The notes beneath the pieces are model-generated. The model saw only the letters and a program-made list of their open reading frames with translations. It was not told the origin of the DNA and ran no database searches. The position numbers were made by a program, and so were the translations under genes. A stretch of 64,000 bases of DNA from Ornithinibacillus massiliensis (GTDB taxonomy: Bacteria > Bacillota > Bacilli > Bacillales > Amphibacillaceae), in contig NZ_JAGXBY010000001.1 of the NCBI RefSeq assembly GCF_018310345.1, positions 806,001 to 870,000 on the forward strand, in the 5' to 3' direction. Positions 45,017 through 54,182 of the stretch are shown one piece after another (positions within the stretch are counted from its first letter, which is position 1; each line of letters opens with the position of its first letter).

Positions 45017-46018
45017 TTGAATAAGATTATTAGTATGCTAGTTTTCGCGTGTGTCATTTCTCTTGTAAGTGCCTGTTCATCGGGTTCGAATTCAGATGGA
45101 GAGAAGGAGTATAAGCTCCAAATGTCTGTTACGGTTACTGATACTTCGACTTGGTATCAAGCGGCTGAGAAGCTTGCAGAAGATTTAGAGGCAGAAACCG
45201 ATGGCCGTATTACAGTGGAAGTGTTTCCGAATGAACAATTATCTGGAGGGGATTCGGGAAAAGCAGTAGAGCTTCTTTCTAAGGGAAATATCGATTTAAC
45301 CTTTAACTCAACTATCATCTATTCGATTTTAGATGAGCGTTTCGGTGTAGCAAGTGCACCATTTCTATTTAAAGACTTAGATGAAGTGGATGAAGTGTTT
45401 AATGGTGATGGTGGAGAAGCATTGAAGGAGATTTTAAGGGAAATTGGTGTAGAGCCTCTTGGTTATGGTCAGAATGGCTTCCGTCAAGTAACCAATAGTG
45501 TTCGCGAAATTAAGACTCCGGAGGATATTAAGGGGCTTAAAATTCGAATCCCTGGAATTACGATGTACACAGACTTATGGCGTGAACTTGGAGCAAATCC
45601 ATCAACCATGACATTCTCAGAAGTTTTCACATCGCTTCAACAGAATACAATTGATGGACAGGAAAACCCAATTGATGTCATCCACTCTTCTCGATTAGAA
45701 GAAGTTCAAGATTATATTTCTATGTGGAACTATTCTTATGATCCATTAGTGTTAGGGATTAATAAAAAACTATTTGATTCCATGAGTGAAGAAGATCAAG
45801 AATTAATTACGAGATTAGGGGCAGAAGCTGCTAACTATCAGGTGGAACTAGCACGAAAGGTAGAGGCAGAACAAATTACTGAATTAGAAGAAAAAGGGAT
45901 GCAATTCTACTATCCAACTGAAGAAGAACTTGCGTTGTTTAAAGAAACTGTTCAACCAGTCTACGATAAATATGAAGCTATTTGGGGTGCGGATTTATTA
46001 GAGGCATTTACCCCTTAA
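45017..46018 (+). CDS. dctP: TRAP transporter solute-binding lipoprotein DctP (first system)
   Basis: The start chosen is TTG 45017, eight bases after GGGGGG; ATG 45011 is too close. The 333-residue protein has a lipoprotein signal with lipobox LVSAC (Cys about residue 20). The TRAP family blocks are QLSGGDSGKAVELLSKGNID, GLKIRIPGITMYTDLWRELG (the conserved Arg that binds the substrate carboxylate) and TFSEVFTSLQQNTIDGQENP. DctP proteins catch organic acids with a carboxylate group outside the cell and deliver them to DctQM. The ligand is unknown, but the neighbours point to a 2-hydroxy acid. Confidence 0.92.
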   Translation: MNKIISMLVFACVISLVSACSSGSNSDGEKEYKLQMSVTVTDTSTWYQAAEKLAEDLEAETDGRITVEVFPNEQLSGGDSGKAVELLSKGNIDLTFNSTIIYSILDERFGVASAPFLFKDLDEVDEVFNGDGGEALKEILREIGVEPLGYGQNGFRQVTNSVREIKTPEDIKGLKIRIPGITMYTDLWRELGANPSTMTFSEVFTSLQQNTIDGQENPIDVIHSSRLEEVQDYISMWNYSYDPLVLGINKKLFDSMSEEDQELITRLGAEAANYQVELARKVEAEQITELEEKGMQFYYPTEEELALFKETVQPVYDKYEAIWGADLLEAFTP

Positions 46019-46037
46019 ATCGAAAGGAGGTAACGAC

Positions 46038-46517
46038 GTGGCTAAATGGTTTAACCGTTTGGAAGAAATTATAGTTGTTCTTGCTTTAGTGGTTATGTCG
46101 ATTATCGCTTTTAGTAATGTTATCACTAGAAATTTTTTCGACCTTTCATTGTCTTTTACGGAAGAGGTAACTATCAATTTATTTGTCTTGTTAACGTTTA
46201 TTGGAACATCTATTGGGGTGCGTAAGAACGCGCACCTTGGATTTTCCTTGATTTATGATAAATCGCCAGAATCACTGAAGCGAATACTTACGATTATAAT
46301 CGGTGTAATCTCGGTTAGTATCTTTGGACTATTTAGTTATTTTGGTTTTGAAATGGTTCAATTTCAACTGGATATGAATTCAACGACTCCAGCATTAGGT
46401 TGGCCACGTTGGATATTCTCTTTGGGATTACCTATCGGAGCATTATTATGTGCGATCCGTTCAGTTGAAGCGGTTATAAAAGAGTGGAAAGAACTAAGCC
46501 AGGAGGGGACAACATGA
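46038..46517 (+). CDS. dctQ: TRAP transporter small permease DctQ (first system)
   Basis: The start is GTG 46038 behind AAAGGAGGT. The 159-residue protein has four membrane segments and the family motif SFTEEVTINLFVLLTFIGTS followed by GVRKNAHLGFSL (about residues 39-71). It forms the membrane complex with DctM and lies between dctP and dctM with a four-base overlap at its end. Confidence 0.92.
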   Translation: MAKWFNRLEEIIVVLALVVMSIIAFSNVITRNFFDLSLSFTEEVTINLFVLLTFIGTSIGVRKNAHLGFSLIYDKSPESLKRILTIIIGVISVSIFGLFSYFGFEMVQFQLDMNSTTPALGWPRWIFSLGLPIGALLCAIRSVEAVIKEWKELSQEGTT

Positions 46518-47863
46518 TTGCATTATTACTATTCGGCGTATTCTTTTTACTTATTTTATTAAGAATACCGATTGGCCTTTCTCTTGCTGTTTCCTCGATG
46601 ATGGTTCTATTCGTTACGCTTGGTACAAGAGGGTTTAACCTGATAGCGGATATTATGTACGCAAGTGTTGCTAAATTTACATTACTTGCGATTCCTTTTT
46701 TCATTTTAGCTGGTGTCATTATGGAGCATTCCGGCATCTCCAAAAGATTAATTAATTTTGCACAAGCTTTAGTTGGACATTATAAAAGTGGCATTGTATT
46801 TATTACCGTTATTGTAGCGGTATTCTTTGCGGCAATCTCTGGTTCAGGGCCAGCGACAGTTGCAGCTATTGGGGGAATTCTCATCCCTGCTTTAGTGAAA
46901 AATGGTTATAAGAAAGAAACAGCTGCAGGTTTAGTAGCTAGTTCTGGTTCGATTGGCATTATAATTCCACCGAGTATCGCGTTTATTGTCTTTGCGGTTG
47001 TAGCGGGAGACCAAATTCCAGTGTCGATTGGTCGATTGTTTATAGCTGGTATTGTACCAGGTGTTTTATTAGGAATTGGATTGGTTCTAGCGATGATATA
47101 TGTTCGCTGGAGAAGTGATCGCAGTGAACGGAAGCTTACTACAGATGAGGCAAATCTGGATGGAGAAATAGCAGCAACGACAGAGCGTGCGTCACTACCT
47201 GAAGTCGGTAAATCATTTTATCAAGCATTATGGGGATTATTGATTCCAGTCATTATTTTAGGTGGGATTTACGGAGGTAAATTTACTCCTACTGAAGCAG
47301 CAGTAGTTGCGGTGTTCTATGGACTTTTTGTCGGGGCTTTTATTTATCGTGAATTAACTTGGAAGAAGCTTTACAAGATCTTTGTTGATGCGTCGGTACA
47401 AACAGCAGTCGTGATGTTCATTGTTAGTACAGCATCTATTTTTGCATATATCATTACGACGGAACAGATAGCTAGAGATATTTCAAATGCTTTATTAAGT
47501 ATATCAGAAAATCCTATTGTGATTTTACTTTTGATTAACATCATCCTCCTAATTGCAGGAGCTTTTATCGATGCGATATCTGCATTGTATATATTCGTGC
47601 CAATATTGTTACCAGTTATTTTATTTTTTGACATTGATCCAACGGTATTTGGTGTGTTTATGACGGTTAATTTAGCAATCGGATTATTTACTCCTCCAGT
47701 TGGACTGAATTTATATGTTGCAAGTGGAATATCCAAATCATCTCTAGTAGATGTATCGAAGGCAATTATTCCATTCGTTATCGTAGCAATAATGGTATTG
47801 CTGTGCATTACGTATATTCCTGCTATATCTAACTTCTTACCAGATTTATTAAATGTAGATTAA
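46514..47863 (+). CDS. dctM: TRAP transporter large permease DctM (first system)
   Basis: The start chosen is ATG 46514, overlapping the dctQ stop by ATGA and six bases after AGGAGGGG; a longer frame from GTG 46484 reads through the ribosome site. The 449-residue protein has about twelve membrane segments. AISGSGPATVAAIGGILIPA, SSGSIGIIIPPSIAFIVFAV and FTPPVGLNLYVASGISK are DctM family signatures. It is the Na+-coupled channel of the TRAP importer. Confidence 0.93.
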   Translation: MIALLLFGVFFLLILLRIPIGLSLAVSSMMVLFVTLGTRGFNLIADIMYASVAKFTLLAIPFFILAGVIMEHSGISKRLINFAQALVGHYKSGIVFITVIVAVFFAAISGSGPATVAAIGGILIPALVKNGYKKETAAGLVASSGSIGIIIPPSIAFIVFAVVAGDQIPVSIGRLFIAGIVPGVLLGIGLVLAMIYVRWRSDRSERKLTTDEANLDGEIAATTERASLPEVGKSFYQALWGLLIPVIILGGIYGGKFTPTEAAVVAVFYGLFVGAFIYRELTWKKLYKIFVDASVQTAVVMFIVSTASIFAYIITTEQIARDISNALLSISENPIVILLLINIILLIAGAFIDAISALYIFVPILLPVILFFDIDPTVFGVFMTVNLAIGLFTPPVGLNLYVASGISKSSLVDVSKAIIPFVIVAIMVLLCITYIPAISNFLPDLLNVD

Positions 47864-47886
47864 TAGTTGAAGGGAGAGATTTTACT

Positions 47887-48651
47887 GTGGATTTAAAAGG
47901 GCAAGTGGCTATTATAACGGGTGCCGCAGGTGGTATTGGAGGTGCATCTGCATGCAGGTTAGCAGAACGAGGTGTGAACATCACATTAGTAGATTTGAAG
48001 TCTTGTGAAGAAACGATAGCGAAAATTCGTACCATTCGTGAGGATGTTAGGATATTGGAGAAATTAGGTGACATTCGGGATGCCTCTTTTGTCCAAGAAG
48101 TGGTGGCTGATACGATAAGGGAATATGGTCAGGTTCATATTTTAGTAAATAATGCTGGAACATGTGGGAGAGTTGATTTAGAAGAGACGACAGAGGAAAT
48201 CTGGCATCGTGATATGGATACAAATGTTAAGGCAGCGTATCTATTCTCGCAGGCAGTGGTGTATCCGCATATGTTGGCAAATAAGTATGGTCGAATTATT
48301 AATATTAGCTCCGTTTCTGGAATCAATGGTGGTGTACTATCTAGTCATCAAGGCTCGAAAAAAGGCCGTTCAGGGCCAGCATATGCCGCTTCAAAGGGTG
48401 CATTAATTGCATTAACAAAATGGATTGCTAAAGAATTAGGCGAGTATGGCATTACCTGTAATTCGGTGGCGCCTGGTGCTACTGAAACAGGTATTACCCA
48501 AGGTCTTGACTATAATTTTGATCAGCAAGTGATTAAGCGGATGGGGACACCAGATGATATTGCCGAAGCGGTATGTTATTTTGCTTCTCCTTCAGCTGGT
48601 TATACGACGGCACAGACATTACGTGTGGATGGAGGTGTCGATATTGGCTAA
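47887..48651 (+). CDS. Short-chain dehydrogenase/reductase
   Basis: Start GTG 47887 follows GGGAGA at eight bases. The 254-residue protein is a classical SDR: TGAAGGIGGASACRLAERG (residues 11-29, NAD(P) loop), NNAGTCG (about 90), SSVSG with catalytic Ser (about 141), YAASKG with catalytic Tyr and Lys (about 163-168), and VAPGATETGI. The Asp in LVDLKS after the second strand favours NAD(H). It lies 24 bases after dctM and overlaps the next gene by eight bases. It probably oxidises a hydroxyl in the same degradative pathway, for example a 3-hydroxyacyl intermediate; FabG-like fatty-acid synthesis is less likely in this setting. Confidence 0.9.
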   Translation: MDLKGQVAIITGAAGGIGGASACRLAERGVNITLVDLKSCEETIAKIRTIREDVRILEKLGDIRDASFVQEVVADTIREYGQVHILVNNAGTCGRVDLEETTEEIWHRDMDTNVKAAYLFSQAVVYPHMLANKYGRIINISSVSGINGGVLSSHQGSKKGRSGPAYAASKGALIALTKWIAKELGEYGITCNSVAPGATETGITQGLDYNFDQQVIKRMGTPDDIAEAVCYFASPSAGYTTAQTLRVDGGVDIG

Positions 48652-49135
48652 AACCTATTCTGCCGAACAAATCCAAAGTGTTGTCGGTACGAACGACCAG
48701 TGTGTAATGGGTAGATTGACGAAAGATGTGGATTTATTCGAAGGCATTATTCAAGTATGTGAAGAGCATGGTATTCAAACAGCAACCTTTCAGTGTATCG
48801 GCTCCTTAACCAGAGTAGGATTAGTCCAGATTGCGCTAAATGAACAAGGGGAAATCGGTTATTCTGAGCCGATTTATTTGGAAAATCCAGTGGAGTTGTT
48901 GGCAGGTACGGGATTTATCGGATTAGATGCAAAGGGGGAGTTGGATATTCATTATCATGGCCTTTATGTAGATAGTAATGGGACGATTTCTGGTGGCCAC
49001 TTCCTGCGTGGTGAGAATCCAACGGCTGTCACGATGGAGTATGTCATTCAACCTACAAGTGATATTCATTTACAACGAAGGATTGATCCTATGTGGAATC
49101 TTCCAGTATTTCAATTTACACAAAGGGGGGAATGA
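48644..49135 (+). CDS. PCC-domain (DUF296) protein
   Basis: The start chosen is TTG 48644, behind GGAGGTG and overlapping the SDR stop by eight bases. The 163-residue protein begins MAKTYSAEQIQSVVGTNDQC; the PCC fold spans residues 20-130, with TAVTMEYVI at the end and HIQTATFQCIGSLTRV-type strands in the first part; a metal-site-like HYHGLYVDSNGTISGGHFL motif (about residues 106-124) matches the family's G-H pattern. PCC proteins occur in plants (AHL) and in bacteria, where their role is not settled. In this operon a DNA-binding or enzymatic role is equally possible. Confidence 0.75.
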   Translation: MAKTYSAEQIQSVVGTNDQCVMGRLTKDVDLFEGIIQVCEEHGIQTATFQCIGSLTRVGLVQIALNEQGEIGYSEPIYLENPVELLAGTGFIGLDAKGELDIHYHGLYVDSNGTISGGHFLRGENPTAVTMEYVIQPTSDIHLQRRIDPMWNLPVFQFTQRGE

Positions 49136-49140
49136 GCATT

Positions 49141-50634
49141 ATGGAGACAATAGGATCACAAGCGTATAAAGTTATTCGTGCCTATTCGAATAAAATTGCA
49201 GTAAAGTTTGGAGACAAATCGATTAGCTACCGTACACTGTACACACGGGCTATGGCAATCACATCATTTCTTAAACGTAAGGGACTAAAAAAAGGAGACC
49301 GTTTTGGGGTTCTCATGTCGAATCGGCTAGAGTATGTAGAGCTGGATCTTGTTGCTGCATATGGAGGGTTTATTAAAGTACCACTTAATTATAAGCTTCA
49401 TCCAAATGAGCATAAATTTCAGGTAGAGGATGCGAATTTAGCTATTTTAATTGGAGAAAAAGATCTGATTAATCCGATTGAGGTAGAGGTGGAAAGTCTT
49501 TATGTTGGTGAGGACTATGAACGAGTGTTGGCAGAATATGAAGGGGAAGTTGTGACGGAAACTGTAGATGAGAATGATATATTTGCTATCATGTATACCT
49601 CTGGAACAACTGGGAATCCAAAGGGAGTTATGCTTAGTCATAAGAATATTTTAGCAGGAGCACTATCGTTGAGTTTAGTATGTGAAGTTAATAATCAGGA
49701 TGTGATTGGACATGTTGCACCGTTAACCCATGGTGCTAATTTCTTATCCCATGTCGCTTGGTTACACGGGACCACACAAGTTATCTACAATAAATTTAAC
49801 CCAGAAGATTTTATTGATGATATTGCTAGGGACAATGTATCCGTCATTTTTCTAGTACCAACAATGGTAAATTTGATGATTCAACATCCAGGATTTGATC
49901 CTAGTAAAATGGTTGGGGTGAAATCAATTAATATGGCGGGCTCTCCAATCGCTGCTAGTAAATTGAAGTTAGCACTAGAGAAGCTTGGAACCAAGTTTGT
50001 TGAGACTTATGGGCAGGTTGAAGCGCCCATGTGTATTACGGTCATGCCAAGAAATGAATTATCCAATCGTTTGGAATCCTGTGGAAGAACAGGTCCCTTT
50101 GTAGAAATGAAGATTGTTGATCAAGATGGAAAAGAACTACCCACCGGGGAAGTTGGGGAAATTGTGTGTAAAGGTCCCTTGGTTATGCAAGGGTATTGGA
50201 ATAATAAAGAAGCGACAGAGAAGACGCTGGTTAATGGTTGGTTGCAGACTGGAGATTTAGGCTGGGTTGATCAAGAAGGGTATTTACATATTGTCGACCG
50301 AATTAAAGATGTAATTATATCTGGTGGTGTCAATATTTATCCTCGTGAAGTAGAAGAGGTATTGAATAAACATACCGGTGTGAAAGAAACGTGTGTGATC
50401 GGTGTTCCTGATGACAAATGGGGAGAATCTATTGTCGCTTATGTTGTGCCAAATGGAACAGAGATTGTCGATGCAGACGAGTTAATTGAGCTATGTAAGC
50501 AACACTTAGCTAGCTTTAAGAAACCGAAAGAAGTGTATATTGTTGAAAGTCTTCCAAAAAGTTCATATGGAAAGATACTGAAGAGGGAGTTAAAGAAACA
50601 GCATCTTGAAGCGGTGGGAGTTGTGAAAGAATGA
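49141..50634 (+). CDS. Class I adenylate-forming acyl-CoA ligase
   Basis: The start chosen is ATG 49141, ten bases after AAAGGGGGG; ATG 49132 (overlapping the previous stop by ATGA) is the alternative. The 497-residue protein has the phosphate loop MYTSGTTGNPKGVMLSHKN (about residues 152-170), ETYGQVE (about 292), LQTGDLGWVDQEGYLHIVDR, the hinge DVIISGGVNIYPREVEEVLN and the catalytic Lys in PKSSYGKILKREL. It activates a carboxylic acid to its CoA thioester with ATP. The Gln-Val in ETYGQVE replaces the usual Q-T-E. It should feed the thiolase coded just downstream (ATGA overlap). Confidence 0.9.
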   Translation: METIGSQAYKVIRAYSNKIAVKFGDKSISYRTLYTRAMAITSFLKRKGLKKGDRFGVLMSNRLEYVELDLVAAYGGFIKVPLNYKLHPNEHKFQVEDANLAILIGEKDLINPIEVEVESLYVGEDYERVLAEYEGEVVTETVDENDIFAIMYTSGTTGNPKGVMLSHKNILAGALSLSLVCEVNNQDVIGHVAPLTHGANFLSHVAWLHGTTQVIYNKFNPEDFIDDIARDNVSVIFLVPTMVNLMIQHPGFDPSKMVGVKSINMAGSPIAASKLKLALEKLGTKFVETYGQVEAPMCITVMPRNELSNRLESCGRTGPFVEMKIVDQDGKELPTGEVGEIVCKGPLVMQGYWNNKEATEKTLVNGWLQTGDLGWVDQEGYLHIVDRIKDVIISGGVNIYPREVEEVLNKHTGVKETCVIGVPDDKWGESIVAYVVPNGTEIVDADELIELCKQHLASFKKPKEVYIVESLPKSSYGKILKRELKKQHLEAVGVVKE

Positions 50635-51761
50635 GTGTATATGTTCATGGTATTGGAATGACTCAATTTGGAAAATTAGAAAGCCGCACGTTAAAGGATT
50701 TATTGTTAGATGCATCTATAGAAGCGTTACATGATGCTGGAAATCCTAGAGTAGATGCGGTATTTGTTGGGAACTTTATGGGCGGTTCGATTTATAACCA
50801 GGAAATTCTAGGGGCGATTATTGCGAACGACTTAGGTCTGGGTTATATCCCGACGGCAAAAGTGGAAGGTGCATGTGCATCAGGCGGAATAGCAATAAGG
50901 CAAGCTATTTTAGGAATCATGAGTGGTGAGTATGAGACTGTATTAGTCGCTGGAGTGGAAAAGATGAAACATGTGTCCACCTCTGAGGTAACGAAAGCAA
51001 TTAATGCAGCTATGGATAATGATTCCAATGAAAAACATGCTGGATTAACATTCCCAGGTTTCTTTGGTGTACTTGCTAATCGGTATATTTATGAAACCGA
51101 AGCAACTAAAGAACATCTTGCCATGGTAGCGTTGAAAAATAGAGAGAATGCGTTAAATAATCCACTAGCTCAGTTTAAAAAGGCAACTTCTATGGAGGAA
51201 ATTATGGCTGCGCGAATGATTACTGAGCCACTTGGATTGTTTGATTGCTCGCCGACAACGGATGGAGCATCAGCAATCGTACTTTCTAAGAAAAAATCGG
51301 ATATTCACGTATTGGCAAGTGCACAAGCTTCCGGTCCAACACAAATGCAAGATACGGTCGAACTTTTATCGATTCCTGCTGTAGGAGAATCTGGTCGAAT
51401 CGCGTATGAGAAAGCAGGACTTGGGCCGAAGGATATTGATGTAGTCGAAATTCACGATTGCTTCTCGATGACGGAGATTCTTTCCTCTGAAGAATTAGGA
51501 TTTTTTGCAAAACGAGAAGGATATTTAGCTGTAGAACAAGGTAAAACAAAGCCAAATGGTGAGGTACCGATTAATACAAGTGGTGGCTTATTATCAAAAG
51601 GTCATCCTATCGGGGCAACAGGGATTTCTCAAATTTATCAAATCGTACTGCAATTACGTGGAAAAGCACCGAATCAGGTTGATGGGGCTAGGATTGGATT
51701 AGCGCAAAATTTAGGCGGAACGGGATCGTATTCCACCGTTCACATCTTGGAGAGGGTGTAA
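50631..51761 (+). CDS. Thiolase-family acyltransferase (SCP2/archaeal-thiolase type)
   Basis: The gene overlaps the ligase stop by ATGA. The 376-residue protein has the catalytic Cys82 in EGACASGGIAIRQAI and the His motif SGGLLSKGHPIGATGISQIY (about residues 314-333). The terminal Cys of ordinary thiolases is replaced: the motif is AQNLGGTGSY. That form belongs to the thiolases that pair with DUF35 Zn-OB proteins, as here. The enzyme would cleave a 3-oxoacyl-CoA or form one in reverse. EIHDCFSMTEILSSEELG is a conserved family block. Confidence 0.9.
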   Translation: MSVYVHGIGMTQFGKLESRTLKDLLLDASIEALHDAGNPRVDAVFVGNFMGGSIYNQEILGAIIANDLGLGYIPTAKVEGACASGGIAIRQAILGIMSGEYETVLVAGVEKMKHVSTSEVTKAINAAMDNDSNEKHAGLTFPGFFGVLANRYIYETEATKEHLAMVALKNRENALNNPLAQFKKATSMEEIMAARMITEPLGLFDCSPTTDGASAIVLSKKKSDIHVLASAQASGPTQMQDTVELLSIPAVGESGRIAYEKAGLGPKDIDVVEIHDCFSMTEILSSEELGFFAKREGYLAVEQGKTKPNGEVPINTSGGLLSKGHPIGATGISQIYQIVLQLRGKAPNQVDGARIGLAQNLGGTGSYSTVHILERV

Positions 51762-51765
51762 CGAT

Positions 51766-52071
51766 ATGGAAGCATATAAATGTAAGAAATGCGGATATGA
51801 ATCTATTACGAGTAAATACTATTGTCCCACATGTCGTTCTTCAGAATTTGAAAAGGTGGACGTACCCAACAGTGGCACTGTCTACAGCTACACAACGATT
51901 CATATCGCTCCACCAGAATATGTTGATTTAGCACCTTATCAAGTGGTGTTAGTTGAGCTAACTGAGAAGCTAAAGGTGACCGGATTTATGAAGGAACGTG
52001 TAAAAATTGGTGACCAGGTTATGTTTAAAGATGTTAAAGATAGTGCTTATATGTTTGAACGGGTGGGATAA
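51766..52071 (+). CDS. DUF35 Zn-ribbon/OB-fold protein, thiolase partner
   Basis: The 101-residue protein starts four bases after the thiolase stop. The zinc ribbon is YKCKKCGYESITSKYYCPTC (residues 3-22, four Cys), followed by an OB fold (GTVYSYTTIHIAPPEYVDLA, YQVVLVELTEKLKVTGFM). In archaea and bacteria these proteins hold a thiolase and an HMG-CoA synthase or dehydrogenase together and pass CoA between active sites. As the last gene of the operon it strengthens the reading of a CoA-ester cleaving pathway. A hairpin follows at 52223. Confidence 0.92.
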   Translation: MEAYKCKKCGYESITSKYYCPTCRSSEFEKVDVPNSGTVYSYTTIHIAPPEYVDLAPYQVVLVELTEKLKVTGFMKERVKIGDQVMFKDVKDSAYMFERVG

Positions 52072-52222
52072 AAGTTGGAGAAGTTGTGGGCTTAGGCTCA
52101 CAGCTTCTTTGATGGTAAAGGATTGGAGGAGTGACTTTCCCCCTCCCTTAGTAGTATTACTCTATTTATACTAAAGAAAATAGTCTATAAAGAGAAGTAG
52201 GAGATTTGCCTGTACTTACACA

Positions 52223-52251
52223 GATTGGAGACAGTAATCCTGTCCCCAATC
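52223..52251. repeat. GGGACA-type hairpin, copy 7, bidirectional terminator
   Basis: GATTGGAGACAGTAATCC pairs with its complement CTGTCCCCAATC with one bulge. It touches the stop of the minus-strand regulator (52250) and lies 150 bases after the DUF35 gene, so it is placed to end both converging transcripts. Confidence 0.6.
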
Positions 52252-54028
52252 ACTTAATCTTACGCCATAGTGTACTTCTACTTATACCTAATCTATTTGC
52301 TGCTTTCGTTTGGTTGTAATTTTCTTCTATTAGGACCTGTTCAATGATTTCCTTATTTAGTTGATCTAATGTTTTATTAGTATGGATTAGTGGATTCGTA
52401 GATTCTGGAGTTGTAATAGTAATGCTGTTTAAAACGATTTTAACTGTATCTTCATCCACATAAAAATCATTCGTTAAAACAAATAATTCTTCAACTGCCC
52501 TTTTTAATTGGTCTAAATTATAAGTCCAGTGAAAGTTCTGTAATCGATTAAGTGCCTCAGGCTTTAGTCCTAATATCTGATTGCTGTATTTGGGCGCCAT
52601 TTCACTTAAGAATAGACTGACAATGCTTGGAATATCTTCTTTTCGTTCATTTAAAGAAGGTAAAGTTAATGGAAATACAGCTAATTCATTTCTTAGGTAA
52701 AGCATAAATGGCCCTTGTTCCATGGCTTTCGAATAATTGCTATCACATGTGAAAACTAACCGGTTCCTTTTGTGCACAAATGAATTACTAAAATAGGACT
52801 CCAATAATAGCTGGTATTCATCGTTTAGAAGATGTAAGTTACGGATGTAAATTGTCATATCTTCTTCTAAAAAAGGTGAGTTGTCAGATTCGAAAAGCAA
52901 CTCCCACTTTTTATCATTCATATACATGACATCAATGATTACCATTGGTTTATTGCGATAGCGGCTTCTTTGAAAAATTGCATGGGCTAACGTATCTTTT
53001 CCGGTTCCTTTTTCACCATACAGCAGTATCGGTGTGTCCGTTTCAGCCAGTGACCTTGCATTTTCAATGACATTGGTAAATAGTTTATTGGATGTCGTGA
53101 ACGTATCTAGATCTACTTGTGGTGAATCGGTACTATTTTTATAGAGAATAGACTTATCCATCGGTTTCAAAGGTGAATGAAGCTTTTTCAAATAGTACGT
53201 AGGATAGGTTTTACCCACTATGGAAAGCTTCTTTCTAGTAATATGATAAGAATCTTGTTGGATTGACTTCACTATAACAAGGTCGTCCTCATCTTCTATG
53301 TTACTGCACGCTGAAGCGCATTCCTTTACTAGAATAGAGGAAATCTCATCGTTTTCTTTCATGCTTGAATAAATAACCTCTTTCCCCTCATTAAAGACTA
53401 AAACGCTTTCATTTGAATGGCGTATGATATTCTCTGTTATAATCGTTTTCTCCTTGGTTGCTGATAAATAATGATTGACCGAAATAATATCGGAAAATGC
53501 ATTCATCACCGTTTCTCTACCAGATGTAACAAGGATAGAATGCAGTCCCATTTTCTTAGCGTGTCTAACAGTGATAACATCGCCTACTATCAAGCTAACT
53601 CCATTTGCTTTTAAATGAGCGATGGCTTTTTCTATTTCGGCGATAGAGTGCAACGTTTGAATTTCAAGATCGTCGTTATTAAGTTGTCCAATTATATTTG
53701 CGGTATCTGTTATACTCTTAAATCCTACTATTCCAAACCTACCAGAATAGTTCTGTGCAAGTTTAATCGCTCGCATCATATCAATAATAGATAGCTTCAT
53801 GTCGATAACCGGTAAGTCCGTTATCTTTTGAATTAATTCTGCCGTCCCAGCCCTGGAAAGAATAAAATCATAATCCAGATCTGCTTTCGATTGTACAAGC
53901 TTTACACCATTCAACATATCCCCAACAAATGTGTGAACCTCTAACTCATTCATTTCACCTGCCACTTTATCAATGAGATCCTTTAAGCCTTGATAAGGGG
54001 CTATGGCGAGAACCTTTATCTTTTTCAA
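52250..54028 (-). CDS. PrpR_N-type transcriptional regulator with degenerate sigma-54 AAA+ domain
   Basis: The start chosen is TTG 54028, seven bases after AGAGGTG. The 592-residue protein has three parts. The N-terminal PrpR_N domain (about residues 1-170) contains MNELEVHTFVGDMLNG, DFILSRAGTAELIQKI and SLIVGDVITVRHAKKMGL. A middle PAS-like region follows. The AAA+ domain keeps Walker A (LLYGEKGTGKDTLAHAIFQR, about 338) and SLNERKEDI, but the GAFTGA loop needed to contact sigma-54 is absent and the Walker B D-E is replaced (MTIYIRNLH). The end is a Fis-type helix (NQTKAANRLGISRSTLWRKI). It is divergent from the tetronate operon, which it probably controls at a sigma-A promoter. Confidence 0.85.
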   Translation of the reverse strand: MKKIKVLAIAPYQGLKDLIDKVAGEMNELEVHTFVGDMLNGVKLVQSKADLDYDFILSRAGTAELIQKITDLPVIDMKLSIIDMMRAIKLAQNYSGRFGIVGFKSITDTANIIGQLNNDDLEIQTLHSIAEIEKAIAHLKANGVSLIVGDVITVRHAKKMGLHSILVTSGRETVMNAFSDIISVNHYLSATKEKTIITENIIRHSNESVLVFNEGKEVIYSSMKENDEISSILVKECASACSNIEDEDDLVIVKSIQQDSYHITRKKLSIVGKTYPTYYLKKLHSPLKPMDKSILYKNSTDSPQVDLDTFTTSNKLFTNVIENARSLAETDTPILLYGEKGTGKDTLAHAIFQRSRYRNKPMVIIDVMYMNDKKWELLFESDNSPFLEEDMTIYIRNLHLLNDEYQLLLESYFSNSFVHKRNRLVFTCDSNYSKAMEQGPFMLYLRNELAVFPLTLPSLNERKEDIPSIVSLFLSEMAPKYSNQILGLKPEALNRLQNFHWTYNLDQLKRAVEELFVLTNDFYVDEDTVKIVLNSITITTPESTNPLIHTNKTLDQLNKEIIEQVLIEENYNQTKAANRLGISRSTLWRKIK

Positions 54029-54095
54029 ATGCAACACCTCTAGTTCCATAATCATACTCACATTCTATCATATTTTAATTTTCAAACAAGAGAAC

Positions 54096-54162
54096 GTTTT
54101 AAAATGATACTAAGAACAGTTTGCTAATAATTAGAAAAATGTAAAACGTTTCAAAATGAAAC
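54096..54162. promoter_or_regulatory. Pair of palindromic sites upstream of the tetronate operon
   Basis: GTTTCAAAATGAAAC (54148-54162) is a perfect palindrome; GTTTTAAAATGATAC (54096-54110) is a weaker copy exactly 52 bases upstream, five helical turns away. They lie between the regulator gene and the dehydrogenase gene and are the best candidates for the regulator's binding sites. Confidence 0.55.
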
Positions 54163-54182
54163 GAATATGAATATTTTAATAG

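Noticed and set aside
46474..48074. Several minus-strand frames opposite dctM and the SDR
   Set aside because: They mirror strongly coding plus-strand genes and are Ile/Thr/Asn-rich antisense shadows. The same applies to frames opposite the second dctM (56959-58089).
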